A DNA stretch of 64,000 nt from Pseudomonas cedrina subsp. cedrina (GTDB taxonomy: Bacteria > Pseudomonadota > Gammaproteobacteria > Pseudomonadales > Pseudomonadaceae), in the NCBI RefSeq assembly GCF_001983175.1, contig NZ_MNPW01000006.1, forward strand, positions 1 through 64,000, in the 5' to 3' direction. Each line of letters begins with the position of its first letter. The first letter of the stretch is position 1. Shown piece after piece: positions 17,538 to 26,391 of this stretch. The position numbers and the translations under genes were made by a program. The notes beneath the pieces were generated by a model that worked only from the letters and a program-made list of their open reading frames with translations, searched no databases and was not told the origin of the DNA.

Positions 17538-18350
17538 TTAAAGCGCGGTGTTCTTGATCGGTTGCGGGCGATTGTACGCCCACCACAACAGGCCCAGGCC
17601 GCCAAGGATCATCGGCAGGCTGAGGATTTGGCCCATGGTCACCCAACCGAACGCCAGGTAGCCCAACTGCGCATCCGGCACGCGCACGAACTCGACGACA
17701 AAGCGGAAGATCCCGTAGAACAACGCGAACATGCCCGACACCGCCATGGTGGGCCGTGGCTTGCGCGAAAAGAGATACAGGATAAGGAACAGGGCCACGC
17801 CTTCCAACGCGAACTGATAGAGCTGCGACGGATGGCGTGGCAGTTGCGCCGGGTCGCTGAACGGCGGGAATACCATGGCCCATGGCACGTCGGTCGGCTT
17901 GCCCCACAGTTCGGCATTGATGAAGTTGCCGATACGCCCGGCGCCCAGGCCGATCGGCACCATCGGTGCGATGAAGTCCATCAACTGGAAGAACGACTTG
18001 CCATTGCGTCGGCCGAACCACCAGGCGGCGATCATCACGCCAATAAAGCCGCCGTGGAACGCCATGCCGCCCTTCCACACTTCGAAGATCAGCGTCGGGT
18101 TGGCGATATAGGCGGAAAGATCGTAAAACAGCACATACCCCAGGCGCCCGCCGACAATCACGCCCATCGACAGCCAGAAAATCAGGTCGGAGAGTTTCTC
18201 CTTGGTCCAGGTCGGGTCGAAACGGTTCAGGCGTCGGGAGGCCAGAAACCAGGCACCGCCGATGCCGACCAGGTACATCAGCCCGTACCAGTGGATTTTC
18301 AGCGGACCGATGGCCAGGGCCACCGGGTCGATCTGCGGGTAAGGCAGCAT
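17538..18350 (-). CDS. lgt: Prolipoprotein diacylglyceryl transferase
   Basis: 270 aa with about seven membrane helices. The Lgt signature [13 protein letters not shown] is present (about residues 141-153), as is the HGGFIGV segment containing a conserved essential His. Lgt transfers diacylglycerol from phosphatidylglycerol to the lipobox Cys of lipoproteins in the inner membrane. It probably shares a transcript with thyA. Confidence 0.96.
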   Translation of the reverse strand: MLPYPQIDPVALAIGPLKIHWYGLMYLVGIGGAWFLASRRLNRFDPTWTKEKLSDLIFWLSMGVIVGGRLGYVLFYDLSAYIANPTLIFEVWKGGMAFHGGFIGVMIAAWWFGRRNGKSFFQLMDFIAPMVPIGLGAGRIGNFINAELWGKPTDVPWAMVFPPFSDPAQLPRHPSQLYQFALEGVALFLILYLFSRKPRPTMAVSGMFALFYGIFRFVVEFVRVPDAQLGYLAFGWVTMGQILSLPMILGGLGLLWWAYNRPQPIKNTAL

Positions 18351-18427
18351 TGCGACTCCTCGTTAATCATTCGTTATAGCGACCGGACCTTGCCCGGGCG
18401 CGATTAAGCCTGCATTACTCAGGTTGT

Positions 18428-19210
18428 TTAAAGCAAAAAGTTGATGCCGACACAGAACAGCAGCCCGGCGAACAACCGCTTGAGCAAGCGCGGCGACAAC
18501 CGGTGTGCCAGGCGTGCGCCGAAGCGGGCAAACACCATGCTGGTCAGGGCAATGCCCAACAGCGCCGGCAAATACACGAACCCTAGACTATGAGCGGGCA
18601 ACAACGGGTCATGCCAGCCCAGAATCATGAAACTCAATGCGCTGGCCAGCGCGATCGGCAGGCCACAGGCGGATGAAGTGGCCACGGCCTGCTGCATCGG
18701 CACGCTGCGCCAGGTCAGGAACGGCACGGTCAGCGAGCCGCCGCCAATCCCGAAGATCGCCGAGGCCCAGCCAATAAACGTACCCGCCAGGGTCAGGCCG
18801 ACCTTGCCCGGCACCGTTCGGCTGGGGCTGGGCTTGACCTCCAGCGCAAGCTGCACGGCCACCAGCAAGGCGAATACACCGATGATTTTTTGCAGGTGAG
18901 GGCCGGAAATCGCCTCGGCGGTCAGCGCGCCAAAGCCTGCGCCGATCAGGATACCCACGGTCATCCACACAAATATCGGCCAACGCACCGCGCCACGCCG
19001 GTGATGCTCGCGCACGGCATTCACCGAGGTAAAGATGATCGTCGCAAGTGAAGTGCCGACGGCCAGGTGGGTCAGCACCTGCGGGTCGAAGCCCTGCAAG
19101 GTGAAGCTGAACACCAGCACCGGCACGATGATGATCCCGCCGCCCACGCCAAACAGTCCGGCAAGCACACCCGCACAGGCGCCGAGCAGCAAATACAGCA
19201 GAAATTCCAT
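18428..19210 (-). CDS. TauE/SafE (TSUP) family membrane permease
   Basis: 260 aa with about eight hydrophobic segments and two family repeats, each starting with a glycine-rich loop: GLFGVGGGIIIVPVLV near residue 20 and SAIFGIGGGSLTVPFL near 156. TSUP proteins move small sulfur-containing anions such as sulfite or sulfoacetate, usually outward. The actual substrate here is not shown by context: the neighbours are lgt (same strand, 77 bp downstream) and the divergent NRDE gene. Confidence 0.85.
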   Translation of the reverse strand: MEFLLYLLLGACAGVLAGLFGVGGGIIIVPVLVFSFTLQGFDPQVLTHLAVGTSLATIIFTSVNAVREHHRRGAVRWPIFVWMTVGILIGAGFGALTAEAISGPHLQKIIGVFALLVAVQLALEVKPSPSRTVPGKVGLTLAGTFIGWASAIFGIGGGSLTVPFLTWRSVPMQQAVATSSACGLPIALASALSFMILGWHDPLLPAHSLGFVYLPALLGIALTSMVFARFGARLAHRLSPRLLKRLFAGLLFCVGINFLL

Positions 19211-19330
19211 GGGAGCCCCCGAACCAAGTCCGGCATGTTAACGGATGGAAGGCGCGCAACCCAACTGGAGACGATGGAACGCCTGTGCCTGAGTGGGTAA
19301 AGTGGCAAAAACACAAAGGGAAATCGCCTG

Positions 19331-20077
19331 ATGTGCCTGATTGTATTCGCCTGGCGGCCGGGCCACGCCCAGCCGCTGATCGTTGCGGCCAACCGCGATG
19401 AGTTCTACGCCCGCCCCAGCCTGCCGCTGGCCCAGTGGCCGGATGCGCCGCACGTGTATGCCGGCCGCGATCAGGAAGCGGGCGGCACCTGGCTGGGGGT
19501 GAGTGCCGACGGACGCTTCGCCGCCTTGACCAACATCCGCGACCCGCACCAGCCGCCGACACGCAAATCACGCGGTGAGTTGGTGGCGCGGTTTCTCAGT
19601 GGTTCGCTGCCGATCGAGGATTATTTGGCCGATGTTAACGGCCGTTCGATTGAATATGCCGGGTTCAACCTTCTGGTGGGCACGCGGGATGAGCTGTGGC
19701 ACTACAACGCCAATCAGACCGAACCCACGCGCTTGGAAGCCGGGGTGTATGGGCTGTCCAATGCCGGGCTGGATACGCCTTGGCCCAAGCTGCTCAAGGC
19801 CAGGGCGGCGTTGAGCGAAGTACTGGAAGATCCACAACCTGAGGCGTTGCTGGCGATTTTGAGTGATCCGCAGACGGCAGCGTTTGCCGAACTGCCGGAT
19901 ACCGGTGTGGGCTTGGCGACGGAAAGCCTGCTGTCGAGCGTGTTTATCGCCAGCCCGAGTTACGGGACGCGGGCAAGTACAGTGTTGATTGTGAATGCCG
20001 ACGGGACGCGGCGGATGGTGGAGCGCAGTTTTGGGCCGCAGGGTGGCAGGCTGGGTGAGGTAGAGCTGAGGATTTGA
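19331..20077 (+). CDS. NRDE family protein (TANGO2-like)
   Basis: 248 aa. The N-terminus MCLIVFAW...PLIVAANRDEF carries the NRDE tetrapeptide (about residues 20-23) that names the family, with Cys2 at the N-terminus as in TANGO2/T10 proteins. Eukaryotic relatives are linked to haem trafficking and lipid metabolism; the bacterial function is unsettled. The last 29 codons lie within a 344-bp tandem duplication, and the remnant second copy of its 3' end is at 20333-20421. The stop of the functional gene is in copy 1. It is convergent with ptsP. Confidence 0.85.
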   Translation: MCLIVFAWRPGHAQPLIVAANRDEFYARPSLPLAQWPDAPHVYAGRDQEAGGTWLGVSADGRFAALTNIRDPHQPPTRKSRGELVARFLSGSLPIEDYLADVNGRSIEYAGFNLLVGTRDELWHYNANQTEPTRLEAGVYGLSNAGLDTPWPKLLKARAALSEVLEDPQPEALLAILSDPQTAAFAELPDTGVGLATESLLSSVFIASPSYGTRASTVLIVNADGTRRMVERSFGPQGGRLGEVELRI

Positions 20078-20093
20078 TGGCGCCTGGACTGGC

Positions 20094-20163
20094 GCCATCG
20101 CAGGCAAGCCAGCTCCCACATTTGGAACGCATTCCCCTGTGGGAGCTGGCTTGCCTGCGATGG
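20094..20163. repeat. REPIN (in duplication unit 1)
   Basis: Inverted REP pair, GCAGGCAAGCCAGCTCCCAC / GTGGGAGCTGGCTTGCCTGC, between the NRDE stop and the duplicated ptsP tail. Its counterpart in unit 2 is at 20438-20507. Confidence 0.87.
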
Positions 20164-20175
20164 CCGCGACGCGGT

Positions 20176-20332
20176 CTAGAGGGTTTTCGCCGACGCCGGG
20201 TTGATCATGCGCGTCAGCCCGAGGTTCTTCAGCGCCAATTGCAACGAGCTGTGGATAACTTGCGGGTTGTTGATGGTCATCAGCTCCGCCAGCAGATCCT
20301 TGGCCATGCTCAATTCAACCTGGCGCAACATC
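20176..20332 (-). pseudogene. Duplicated 3' fragment of ptsP
   Basis: This matches the last 52 codons of ptsP, including the stop, but has no start or upstream part. Five bases differ from the functional ptsP tail, four of them synonymous and one changing Asp to Asn in MTI(D/N)NPQV. It arises from the 344-bp tandem duplication. A chimeric open frame continues leftward into the antisense of the NRDE fragment but is not expected to be expressed. Confidence 0.85.
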
Positions 20333-20421
20333 TTGTGAATGCCGACGGGACGCGGCGGATGGTGGAACGCAGTTTTGGGCCGCAGGGTGGCAGGCTGGGT
20401 GAGGTAGAGCTGAGGATTTGA
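20333..20421 (+). pseudogene. Duplicated 3' fragment of the NRDE gene
   Basis: This repeats the last 29 codons of the NRDE gene (NADGTRRMVERSFG...), ending at an equivalent TGA. One synonymous base (GAG to GAA) differs from the functional copy. It has no start codon of its own. Confidence 0.85.
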
Positions 20422-20437
20422 TGGCGCCTGGACTGGC

Positions 20438-20507
20438 GCCATCGCAGGCAAGCCAGCTCCCACATTTGGAATGCATTCCCCTGTGGGAGCTGGCTTGCCT
20501 GCGATGG
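20438..20507. repeat. REPIN (in duplication unit 2)
   Basis: Second copy of the inverted REP pair of the tandem duplication, exactly 344 bp after the first and one base different in the loop. It lies immediately downstream of the functional ptsP stop codon. Confidence 0.87.
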
Positions 20508-20519
20508 CCGCGACGCGGT

Positions 20520-22799
20520 CTAGAGGGTTTTCGCCGAGGCCGGGTTGATCATCCGCGTCAGTCCGAGGTTCTTCAGCGCCAATTGCAACGAGCTGTGGAT
20601 AACTTGCGGGTTGTCGATGGTCATCAGCTCCGCCAGCAGGTCCTTGGCCATGCTCAATTCAACCTGGCGCAACATCCACTTCACCTTTGGCAAGTTGGTG
20701 GCGTTCATCGACAGGCTGTCAAAGCCCATCGCCATCAACAGCACCGCCGCCGCCGGGTCGCCGGCCATTTCACCGCAGATGCTTACCGGCTTGCCTTCGG
20801 CATGGGCGTCGCGCACTACGTGTTGCAAGGCTTGCAGCACCGCCGGGTGCAGGTAGTCGTAAAGGTCGGCCACCCGTGGGTTGTTGCGGTCCACGGCCAG
20901 CAGGTATTGGGTGAGGTCGTTGGAGCCCACCGACAGGAAGTCCACCTGCCGCGCCAGCTCCTTGGCCTGGTATACCGCCGCCGGAATTTCGATCATCACG
21001 CCAATTGGCGGCATCGGCACATCGGCGCCTTCGTCGCGCACTTCGCCCCAGGCACGGTGGATCAGGTGCAGCGCCTCTTCCAGCTCATGGGTGCCGGAGA
21101 TCATCGGCAGCAGGATGCGCAGGTTGTTCAGGCCTTCGCTGGCCTTGAGCATGGCGCGGGTCTGCACGAGGAATATTTCGGGGTGGTCGAGGGTCACGCG
21201 AATGCCGCGCCAGCCAAGGAAGGGGTTGTCTTCCTTGATCGGGAAATACGACAGTGACTTGTCGCCGCCGATGTCCAGGCTGCGCATGGTCACCGGCAAC
21301 GGGTGGAAGGCTTGCAATTGCTCGCGATAAATCGCCAGCTGCTCCTTCTCGCTCGGGAAACGCTGGTTGATCATGAACGGCACTTCGGTGCGGTACAGCC
21401 CCACCCCTTCGGCGCCGCGCTGTTGCGCGCGGGCCACATCGGCGAGCAGGCCGGTGTTGACCAGCAGCGGCACACGGTGGCCATCGGTGGTCACGCACGG
21501 CAGCTCGCGCAATGAGTCCAGGCCCAGCGCCAGCTGTTTCTCTTCTTCCACTACTTCGGCGTACTGCTTGCGCAGCAGCTCGCTGGGGTTGGTGAAGACT
21601 TCGCCACGATGGCCGTCGACGATCATGTCGATGCCGTCGACCTTGGAGTACGGCAGGTCCACCAGGCCCATCACCGTCGGGATGCCCATGGCCCGGGCCA
21701 GGATCGCGACGTGGGAGTTGCCCGAACCGAGTACCGACACCAGGCCCACCAGTTTGCCTTCCGGCACTTCGCCGAGCATGGTGGCGGTCAGCTCTTCGCT
21801 GATAAGGATGGTGTTGTCGGGGTAGACCAGGTTGGTGGTGCGGTCTTCCTGCAGGTAGGCCAGCAGACGGCGGCCGAGGTCGCGCACGTCCGAGGCGCGC
21901 TCGCGCAGGTAGGCGTCGTCCATCAATTCGAAACGGTTGACGTGATCGGTCACCACCTGGCGCAGCGCGCCCTGGGCCCACTGGCCGGTCTTGATCACGG
22001 TCTTGACTTCGTTACCCAGGGAGGCGTCGTCGAGCATCATCTGGTACACGTCGAACAACGCGCGCTCTTCAGGACGCAACTGGGTCGCCAGCTTGGTCGA
22101 CAGGTTGCGCATGTCGGCGCGCACGCCTTCCAGGGCGGTCTTGAACAGTTTGATTTCGGCGTCGATGTCTTTGACGGTCTTGTCCGGCACTACGTCCAGG
22201 TCCGCCGGCGGCAACATAACCACCGCCGTACCGACCGCAGCGCCCGGCGAACCCGGCACGCCCACGAACTTGGCTTCCTGGATGCCCTTGCCCTCGCGGC
22301 CCAGGCCACGGATCGAGCCCGTCGCTTCGGCGTGGGCGATAACCCCGGCCAATTGCGCGCTCATGGTCACCAGGAAGGCTTCTTCACCTTCGTCGAACTG
22401 GCGCCGCTCTTTTTGCTGGATGACCAACACGCCGACAACGCGACGGTGGTGAATGATCGGGGCGCCGAGAAACGAGGCGTAACGCTCTTCGCCGGTTTCG
22501 GCAAAGTAGCGGTAACGCGGGTGATCGGCCGCGTGTTCAAGGTTCAGGGGTTCTTCACGCGTCCCCACCAGGCCCACCAGACCCTCGTTGGGCGCCATGC
22601 TGACCTTGCCGATAGAGCGTTTGTTCAGGCCCTCGGTGGCCATCAGCACAAAACGGTTGGTCTCGGGGTCCAGCAGGTAAACCGAGCAGACCTGGCTGCC
22701 CATGGCTTCCTTGACGCGCAACACAATAATCCCCAACGCCGCCTTGAGATCCTTGGCGGAGTTAACTTCCTGGACGATCTTGCGCAGCGTATTGAGCAT
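20520..22799 (-). CDS. ptsP: Phosphoenolpyruvate-protein phosphotransferase PtsP (EI-Ntr)
   Basis: 759 aa. Residues 1-160 form a GAF sensor domain, as in NifA. The phosphohistidine domain has the active-site loop GSGNSHVAILARAMGIP with His363. The C-terminal PEP-binding domain shows SIGGDKSL-like, RGIRVTL and SVGSNDLTQY segments. PtsP takes phosphate from PEP and passes it to NPr and EIIA-Ntr, linking nitrogen/carbon state to potassium and envelope regulation. It lies 22 bp downstream of rppH in the same operon, the standard rppH-ptsP arrangement. Its last 52 codons are duplicated at 20176-20332. Confidence 0.95.
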   Translation of the reverse strand: MLNTLRKIVQEVNSAKDLKAALGIIVLRVKEAMGSQVCSVYLLDPETNRFVLMATEGLNKRSIGKVSMAPNEGLVGLVGTREEPLNLEHAADHPRYRYFAETGEERYASFLGAPIIHHRRVVGVLVIQQKERRQFDEGEEAFLVTMSAQLAGVIAHAEATGSIRGLGREGKGIQEAKFVGVPGSPGAAVGTAVVMLPPADLDVVPDKTVKDIDAEIKLFKTALEGVRADMRNLSTKLATQLRPEERALFDVYQMMLDDASLGNEVKTVIKTGQWAQGALRQVVTDHVNRFELMDDAYLRERASDVRDLGRRLLAYLQEDRTTNLVYPDNTILISEELTATMLGEVPEGKLVGLVSVLGSGNSHVAILARAMGIPTVMGLVDLPYSKVDGIDMIVDGHRGEVFTNPSELLRKQYAEVVEEEKQLALGLDSLRELPCVTTDGHRVPLLVNTGLLADVARAQQRGAEGVGLYRTEVPFMINQRFPSEKEQLAIYREQLQAFHPLPVTMRSLDIGGDKSLSYFPIKEDNPFLGWRGIRVTLDHPEIFLVQTRAMLKASEGLNNLRILLPMISGTHELEEALHLIHRAWGEVRDEGADVPMPPIGVMIEIPAAVYQAKELARQVDFLSVGSNDLTQYLLAVDRNNPRVADLYDYLHPAVLQALQHVVRDAHAEGKPVSICGEMAGDPAAAVLLMAMGFDSLSMNATNLPKVKWMLRQVELSMAKDLLAELMTIDNPQVIHSSLQLALKNLGLTRMINPASAKTL

Positions 22800-22821
22800 G
22801 GCTCGGGGTCGAACTCCGTCG

Positions 22822-23301
22822 TCAGTCGCGCGCTAAAAGGCGCGGGGCAAGCTCTTTGAGCGCGCGACGATAAACCTCGCGCTTGAATGTCACCACCTGG
22901 CCCAACGGATACCAATAACTGACCCAACGCCAGCCATCGAACTCCGGTTTACCGGTCAAATCCATCCGCACCCGCTGCTCGTTGGAGATCAGGCGCAGGA
23001 GAAACCATTTCTGCTTCTGGCCGATGCACAGCGGTTGGCTGTGGGTACGCACCAGGCGTTGCGGCAAACGATAACGCAACCAGCCACGGGTACAGGCCAG
23101 AATTTGCACATCTTCACGCTCAAGGCCGACTTCTTCATTCAACTCACGGTACAAGGCGTCTTCAGGGGTTTCGTCGGGGTTGATTCCGCCTTGAGGAAAC
23201 TGCCAGGCATCTTGGTTGATTCGGCGAGCCCATAGCACCTGTCCGGCATCATTCGTAAGAATAATCCCGACATTAGGACGGAAACCATCGGGGTCGATCA
23301 C
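22822..23301 (-). CDS. rppH: RNA pyrophosphohydrolase (Nudix)
   Basis: 159 aa starting at a GTG (23301) giving the canonical N-terminus (V/M)[14 protein letters not shown]; a longer frame to 23361 adds 20 non-conserved residues. The Nudix box is at residues 38-60 ([20 protein letters not shown]). RppH removes pyrophosphate from the 5' end of transcripts, triggering RNase E decay. It is first in the rppH-ptsP operon and is divergent from a HAD phosphatase. Confidence 0.95.
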   Translation of the reverse strand: MIDPDGFRPNVGIILTNDAGQVLWARRINQDAWQFPQGGINPDETPEDALYRELNEEVGLEREDVQILACTRGWLRYRLPQRLVRTHSQPLCIGQKQKWFLLRLISNEQRVRMDLTGKPEFDGWRWVSYWYPLGQVVTFKREVYRRALKELAPRLLARD

Positions 23302-23444
23302 GGCAACAACCTCGCAAACGCATGTCGCCGCATTGTTCCACAAAGGTTGTTCCAGCGGCAACGAGGCTTCTTACCTTATGTGCACTCTTGTGAAAAGACC
23401 GTATTCTGGACGCCTTTTTACAGACTTTTCAGCGAGTAACTGCA

Positions 23445-24101
23445 ATGCGCCTGGCTTTATTCGACTTGGACAACACCCTTCTGGGCGGTGACAGTGACCA
23501 CGCCTGGGGCGATTACCTGTGCGAACGCGGGATTCTCGACCCGGTGGCCTATAAAGCCCGCAACGATGAGTTCTACCAGGATTACCTCGCCGGCAAGCTG
23601 GATAACGCCGCCTACCTGAACTTTTGCCTGGAAATCCTCGGCCGCACCGAGATGGCCCAGCTCGATGAGTGGCACAACGACTATATGCGCGACTGCATCG
23701 AACCGATCATGTTGCCGCGGGCTGTGGAACTGCTGGCCAAGCACCGCGCCGCCGGTGACAAGCTGGTGATCATCACCGCCACCAACCGTTTCGTCACCGC
23801 GCCAATTGCCGCACGCCTGGGCGTGGACACCCTGATCGCTACCGAGTGCGAGATGGAAAACGGCCGCTATACCGGGCGCAGCACTGATGTGCCGTGCTTT
23901 CGTGAGGGCAAGGTGACGCGGTTGAACCGTTGGCTGGAAGAAACCGGCTTCAGTCTGGAAGACAGCTATTTCTACAGCGACTCGATGAATGACCTGCCGC
24001 TGCTGGAGCAGGTGACTCATCCGGTGGCGGTGGATCCGGACCCGAATCTGCGGGCTGAGGCCGAGAAGCGCGGCTGGCCGGTGATTACGCTGCGTAGCTG
24101 A
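23445..24101 (+). CDS. HAD-IB family phosphatase
   Basis: 218 aa. HAD motif I is [11 protein letters not shown] (about residues 5-15), motif II is the ITATN segment near residue 110, and motif IV is [10 protein letters not shown]. The long helical cap between motifs I and II (residues 20-90) is the SerB/HAD-IB type. Related proteins act on phosphoserine, histidinol phosphate or other small phosphomonoesters; nothing in the context fixes the substrate. It is divergent from rppH, as in other pseudomonads. Confidence 0.85.
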   Translation: MRLALFDLDNTLLGGDSDHAWGDYLCERGILDPVAYKARNDEFYQDYLAGKLDNAAYLNFCLEILGRTEMAQLDEWHNDYMRDCIEPIMLPRAVELLAKHRAAGDKLVIITATNRFVTAPIAARLGVDTLIATECEMENGRYTGRSTDVPCFREGKVTRLNRWLEETGFSLEDSYFYSDSMNDLPLLEQVTHPVAVDPDPNLRAEAEKRGWPVITLRS

Positions 24102-24107
24102 TGGCCT

Positions 24108-24192
24108 TATCGCGGGCAAGCCCGCTCCCACATTCGACCGCGTTGCCCTTGAAGAAACCGGATCAACTGTGGGAGCTGGCTTGCCTGCGATG
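24108..24192. repeat. REPIN
   Basis: Inverted REP arms GCGGGCAAGCCCGCTCCCAC and GTGGGAGCTGGCTTGCCTGC, between the convergent HAD phosphatase and DUF2269 genes. Confidence 0.8.
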
Positions 24193-24213
24193 CAGTCGAC
24201 TCGGTCCAATGCC

Positions 24214-24681
24214 TTACATGGGCTTGGCCACCATCAAATAGAAAATCACCATGAATGCCAGGAACGCCGGCCACCCCAGGCCAAACCACCAGCGCATATA
24301 GGTCGCCGCCTTGAGCGGCATCGCCGTGCCTTCCCTCAGCGCCTGCTCCGCCATTTTGTGCACACGAATCTGCAACCACACCACCGGCAGCCAGCAGATC
24401 CCCGCCAGCACGTACAACCCGAACGTCCATTGCAGCCAACTCTGCTGCAACGACCACCCCGCCAGGTGCATCAAGCCGATGCCGCTCAACGGCTGGAACA
24501 CCGCCGTGGTCGCGGTAAACGCCCAGTCGGCGAACACCAGGTGCTTGAAGGTCACGGCGATGACTTCCACCTTGCCGCTGCGCCAGGCGCGCAGCGCGTA
24601 ATAAGCCGAGCCAGCGCCCAGGCCGAACAGGACGGTGGATGACAGGATATGCAGGGTTTTCAACAGCAGGTAAGCGCTCAT
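24214..24681 (-). CDS. DUF2269 integral membrane protein
   Basis: 155 aa with four hydrophobic segments (about residues 5-27, 45-70, 80-100, 130-152). The N-terminus LLKTLHILSSTVLFGLGAGSAYY with its conserved His fits the DUF2269 family of unknown function. Its start forms an ATGA overlap with the stop of the SDR/DoxX-like gene, so the proteins are made together. A second, diverged DUF2269-like gene lies on the other side of the SDR gene. Confidence 0.8.
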   Translation of the reverse strand: MSAYLLLKTLHILSSTVLFGLGAGSAYYALRAWRSGKVEVIAVTFKHLVFADWAFTATTAVFQPLSGIGLMHLAGWSLQQSWLQWTFGLYVLAGICWLPVVWLQIRVHKMAEQALREGTAMPLKAATYMRWWFGLGWPAFLAFMVIFYLMVAKPM

Positions 24682-25928
24682 CGACGGGGCTCAGTCCAAA
24701 ATAACCATAAAGTGGCCACCATCAACACCAGGTTCTTGGCGACGGCGGCATAGGGGTCGAACCAGTAGTGGGGCAAAATCACGCTGATACACAGGGTGTA
24801 GCCGGTCATCAGCAGCAGTTGCAACATCAGGGCTGGGCGCCGCCAGCGCCGGACCAGCAGCCCCAGGCCCAGCAGAGCATCGCACAGCGCACCGCCGATC
24901 ACGGCCAGCATCGCCCAGGCACCGTGCACGCCGGCTTGCGCCATGATGCGCAAGCCCCAGTCGTATCCCGGCCCCAGGCACACGGCTGCGGTGCCCAGCC
25001 AGATCAGCACCAGCACCGCCAGCATCAGGGGCCGGATCGTGAGCTGGCTGCTCACGGCCGCTGTCGGCCAGCCCTGCAAACGCGAGGACAACGGCGCCGC
25101 CGAATAGCCGCAGACCGAAGCCAGCACCTCGGGGTCGGCCACGTTGCCCTGTTGCGCCAGGGTGATACTTTGTCTGTTGAGCGCGCGCCAACCCAGGCGG
25201 TCGCCCATCCAGCCGCCCAATTTCAGCAACGGGGCTTGCACGTATCGACCCGGCCCCCAGCCTTGGGCGGCGCGCAAATGATCGATGACCTGGCTCAGCC
25301 GCATCGGTTCAGGCCCCACCAAGGGCAATACCATCGATTCGGCAGGCCAGCGCCGCAGCAGCGCCAGCACGGCACCGACCACGTCATCGATGTGCACCGG
25401 TTGCAGGTGGGCCTTGAGGTCCAGCAGCGGGATCAGCGGCCAGGGCGAAAGCGCAGCGAGCCAGGCGCTGCTGGCGCCGCCCTCACCCACCACCAATGAG
25501 GGGCGCAGCACCACTGAATGGATGTTCAGGCCGAGCAGGTAATCGTCAGCTACGCCTTTACTGGCAAGAAAAGGCACGTCGGCCTGCGTTGAGGCGCCCA
25601 AGGCCGATATCTGCAGGACCCGAACGCCACGCCGCGCCGCCAGATCAAACAACGCGCAAGTGCCCCGATCCTGCACCCGGCTTAATTCGGCCGCATCCAC
25701 GCTCAGCAGACCGGCTGCATTGATCAATACATCAACGGACCCGGGAAAGTTGAAAGCTTCGGGGTCAGTAGCCAGCAGGCCCAGATCCAGCGAGCGCCAC
25801 TGCACCCCAGGCCAATCCTGGCTTCGAGGCTCGCGACAGGTTGCAACCACGCAGTGCCCCGCTTGCTGCAAGGCCCACAACAGGTGGCGCCCGACAAACC
25901 CGGTGGCGCCAACCAGAAGAATGTTCAT
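24678..25928 (-). CDS. SDR-family NAD(P)-binding protein with DoxX-like membrane C-terminus
   Basis: 416 aa. The first 290 residues are an atypical SDR/NmrA-like Rossmann domain: GATGFVG (7-13) is the nucleotide-binding glycine motif. Residues about 295-416 hold four hydrophobic segments resembling DoxX-like domains. The fusion suggests an inner-membrane redox enzyme with a cytosolic NAD(P) domain. It lies between two DUF2269 genes, overlapping one by 4 bp and separated from the other by 9 bp, so all three form one operon. Substrate unknown. Confidence 0.82.
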   Translation of the reverse strand: MNILLVGATGFVGRHLLWALQQAGHCVVATCREPRSQDWPGVQWRSLDLGLLATDPEAFNFPGSVDVLINAAGLLSVDAAELSRVQDRGTCALFDLAARRGVRVLQISALGASTQADVPFLASKGVADDYLLGLNIHSVVLRPSLVVGEGGASSAWLAALSPWPLIPLLDLKAHLQPVHIDDVVGAVLALLRRWPAESMVLPLVGPEPMRLSQVIDHLRAAQGWGPGRYVQAPLLKLGGWMGDRLGWRALNRQSITLAQQGNVADPEVLASVCGYSAAPLSSRLQGWPTAAVSSQLTIRPLMLAVLVLIWLGTAAVCLGPGYDWGLRIMAQAGVHGAWAMLAVIGGALCDALLGLGLLVRRWRRPALMLQLLLMTGYTLCISVILPHYWFDPYAAVAKNLVLMVATLWLFWTEPRR

Positions 25929-25937
25929 GAAACTCCT

Positions 25938-26351
25938 TTAGACCGGTTTGGCACCCATCAACCCGGCAATCGCCACAAAACCCACCAGGCTGACCACCGC
26001 CAGCACGAGGGTGAAATTCAGGCTGCCACCCTCGCCCTTGCGCAGCCGATTGAGCCGCGCCACCAGCCAGAACCACGCCAGCGCCGCTACGGTGTAAAGG
26101 ATGCTGGACCCCAGGATCCAGGTCTGCCCCAACGGCCAGCCAACAAGGTGCACCAGCCACCAGCCGGTGAACGGCATGCTGACCAGGCAAACGCCCATCA
26201 ATAACCAGATGAAGGCCCACGGCCGCTGCACCATCACCGCCGGACCGGCGCTGCGTTTGCGCCAGGCCAGCAACGCCAGGCCAAGGCCACTGAGCAGCAA
26301 CAACACGGTGGCCGCGATGTGGATAACTTTCAGGGTGGTCAGGGTTTCCAT
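25938..26351 (-). CDS. DUF2269-like integral membrane protein
   Basis: 137 aa from ATG 26351 ([22 protein letters not shown]); the in-frame extension is antisense to ilvA. Four hydrophobic segments are present, and the N-terminal LKVIHI motif parallels the LLKTLHI of the downstream DUF2269 protein. First gene of the DUF2269-SDR/DoxX-DUF2269 operon. It may form part of a small membrane complex with its neighbours; this is inference from coupling only. Confidence 0.75.
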   Translation of the reverse strand: METLTTLKVIHIAATVLLLLSGLGLALLAWRKRSAGPAVMVQRPWAFIWLLMGVCLVSMPFTGWWLVHLVGWPLGQTWILGSSILYTVAALAWFWLVARLNRLRKGEGGSLNFTLVLAVVSLVGFVAIAGLMGAKPV

Positions 26352-26391
26352 GTCATCTTTCCTTAAAGGCCGTCCCCACCAGCGTAGCCGC

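Larger units (their letters stand above)
19989..20676. repeat. 344-bp tandem direct duplication spanning the NRDE/ptsP junction
   Basis: Unit 1 is 19989-20332 and unit 2 is 20333-20676. Each unit contains the 3' end of the NRDE gene, a REPIN and the last 157 bp of ptsP. By eye the copies differ at 7 of 344 positions with no indels. NRDE ends in unit 1 and ptsP ends in unit 2, so both genes remain intact, while unit 1 holds a dead ptsP tail and unit 2 a dead NRDE tail. Confidence 0.95.

Noticed and set aside
20176..20463. 95-codon minus-strand open frame combining antisense NRDE and the ptsP tail as a new gene
   Set aside because: It is an accidental chimera produced by the tandem duplication, without its own start signals.
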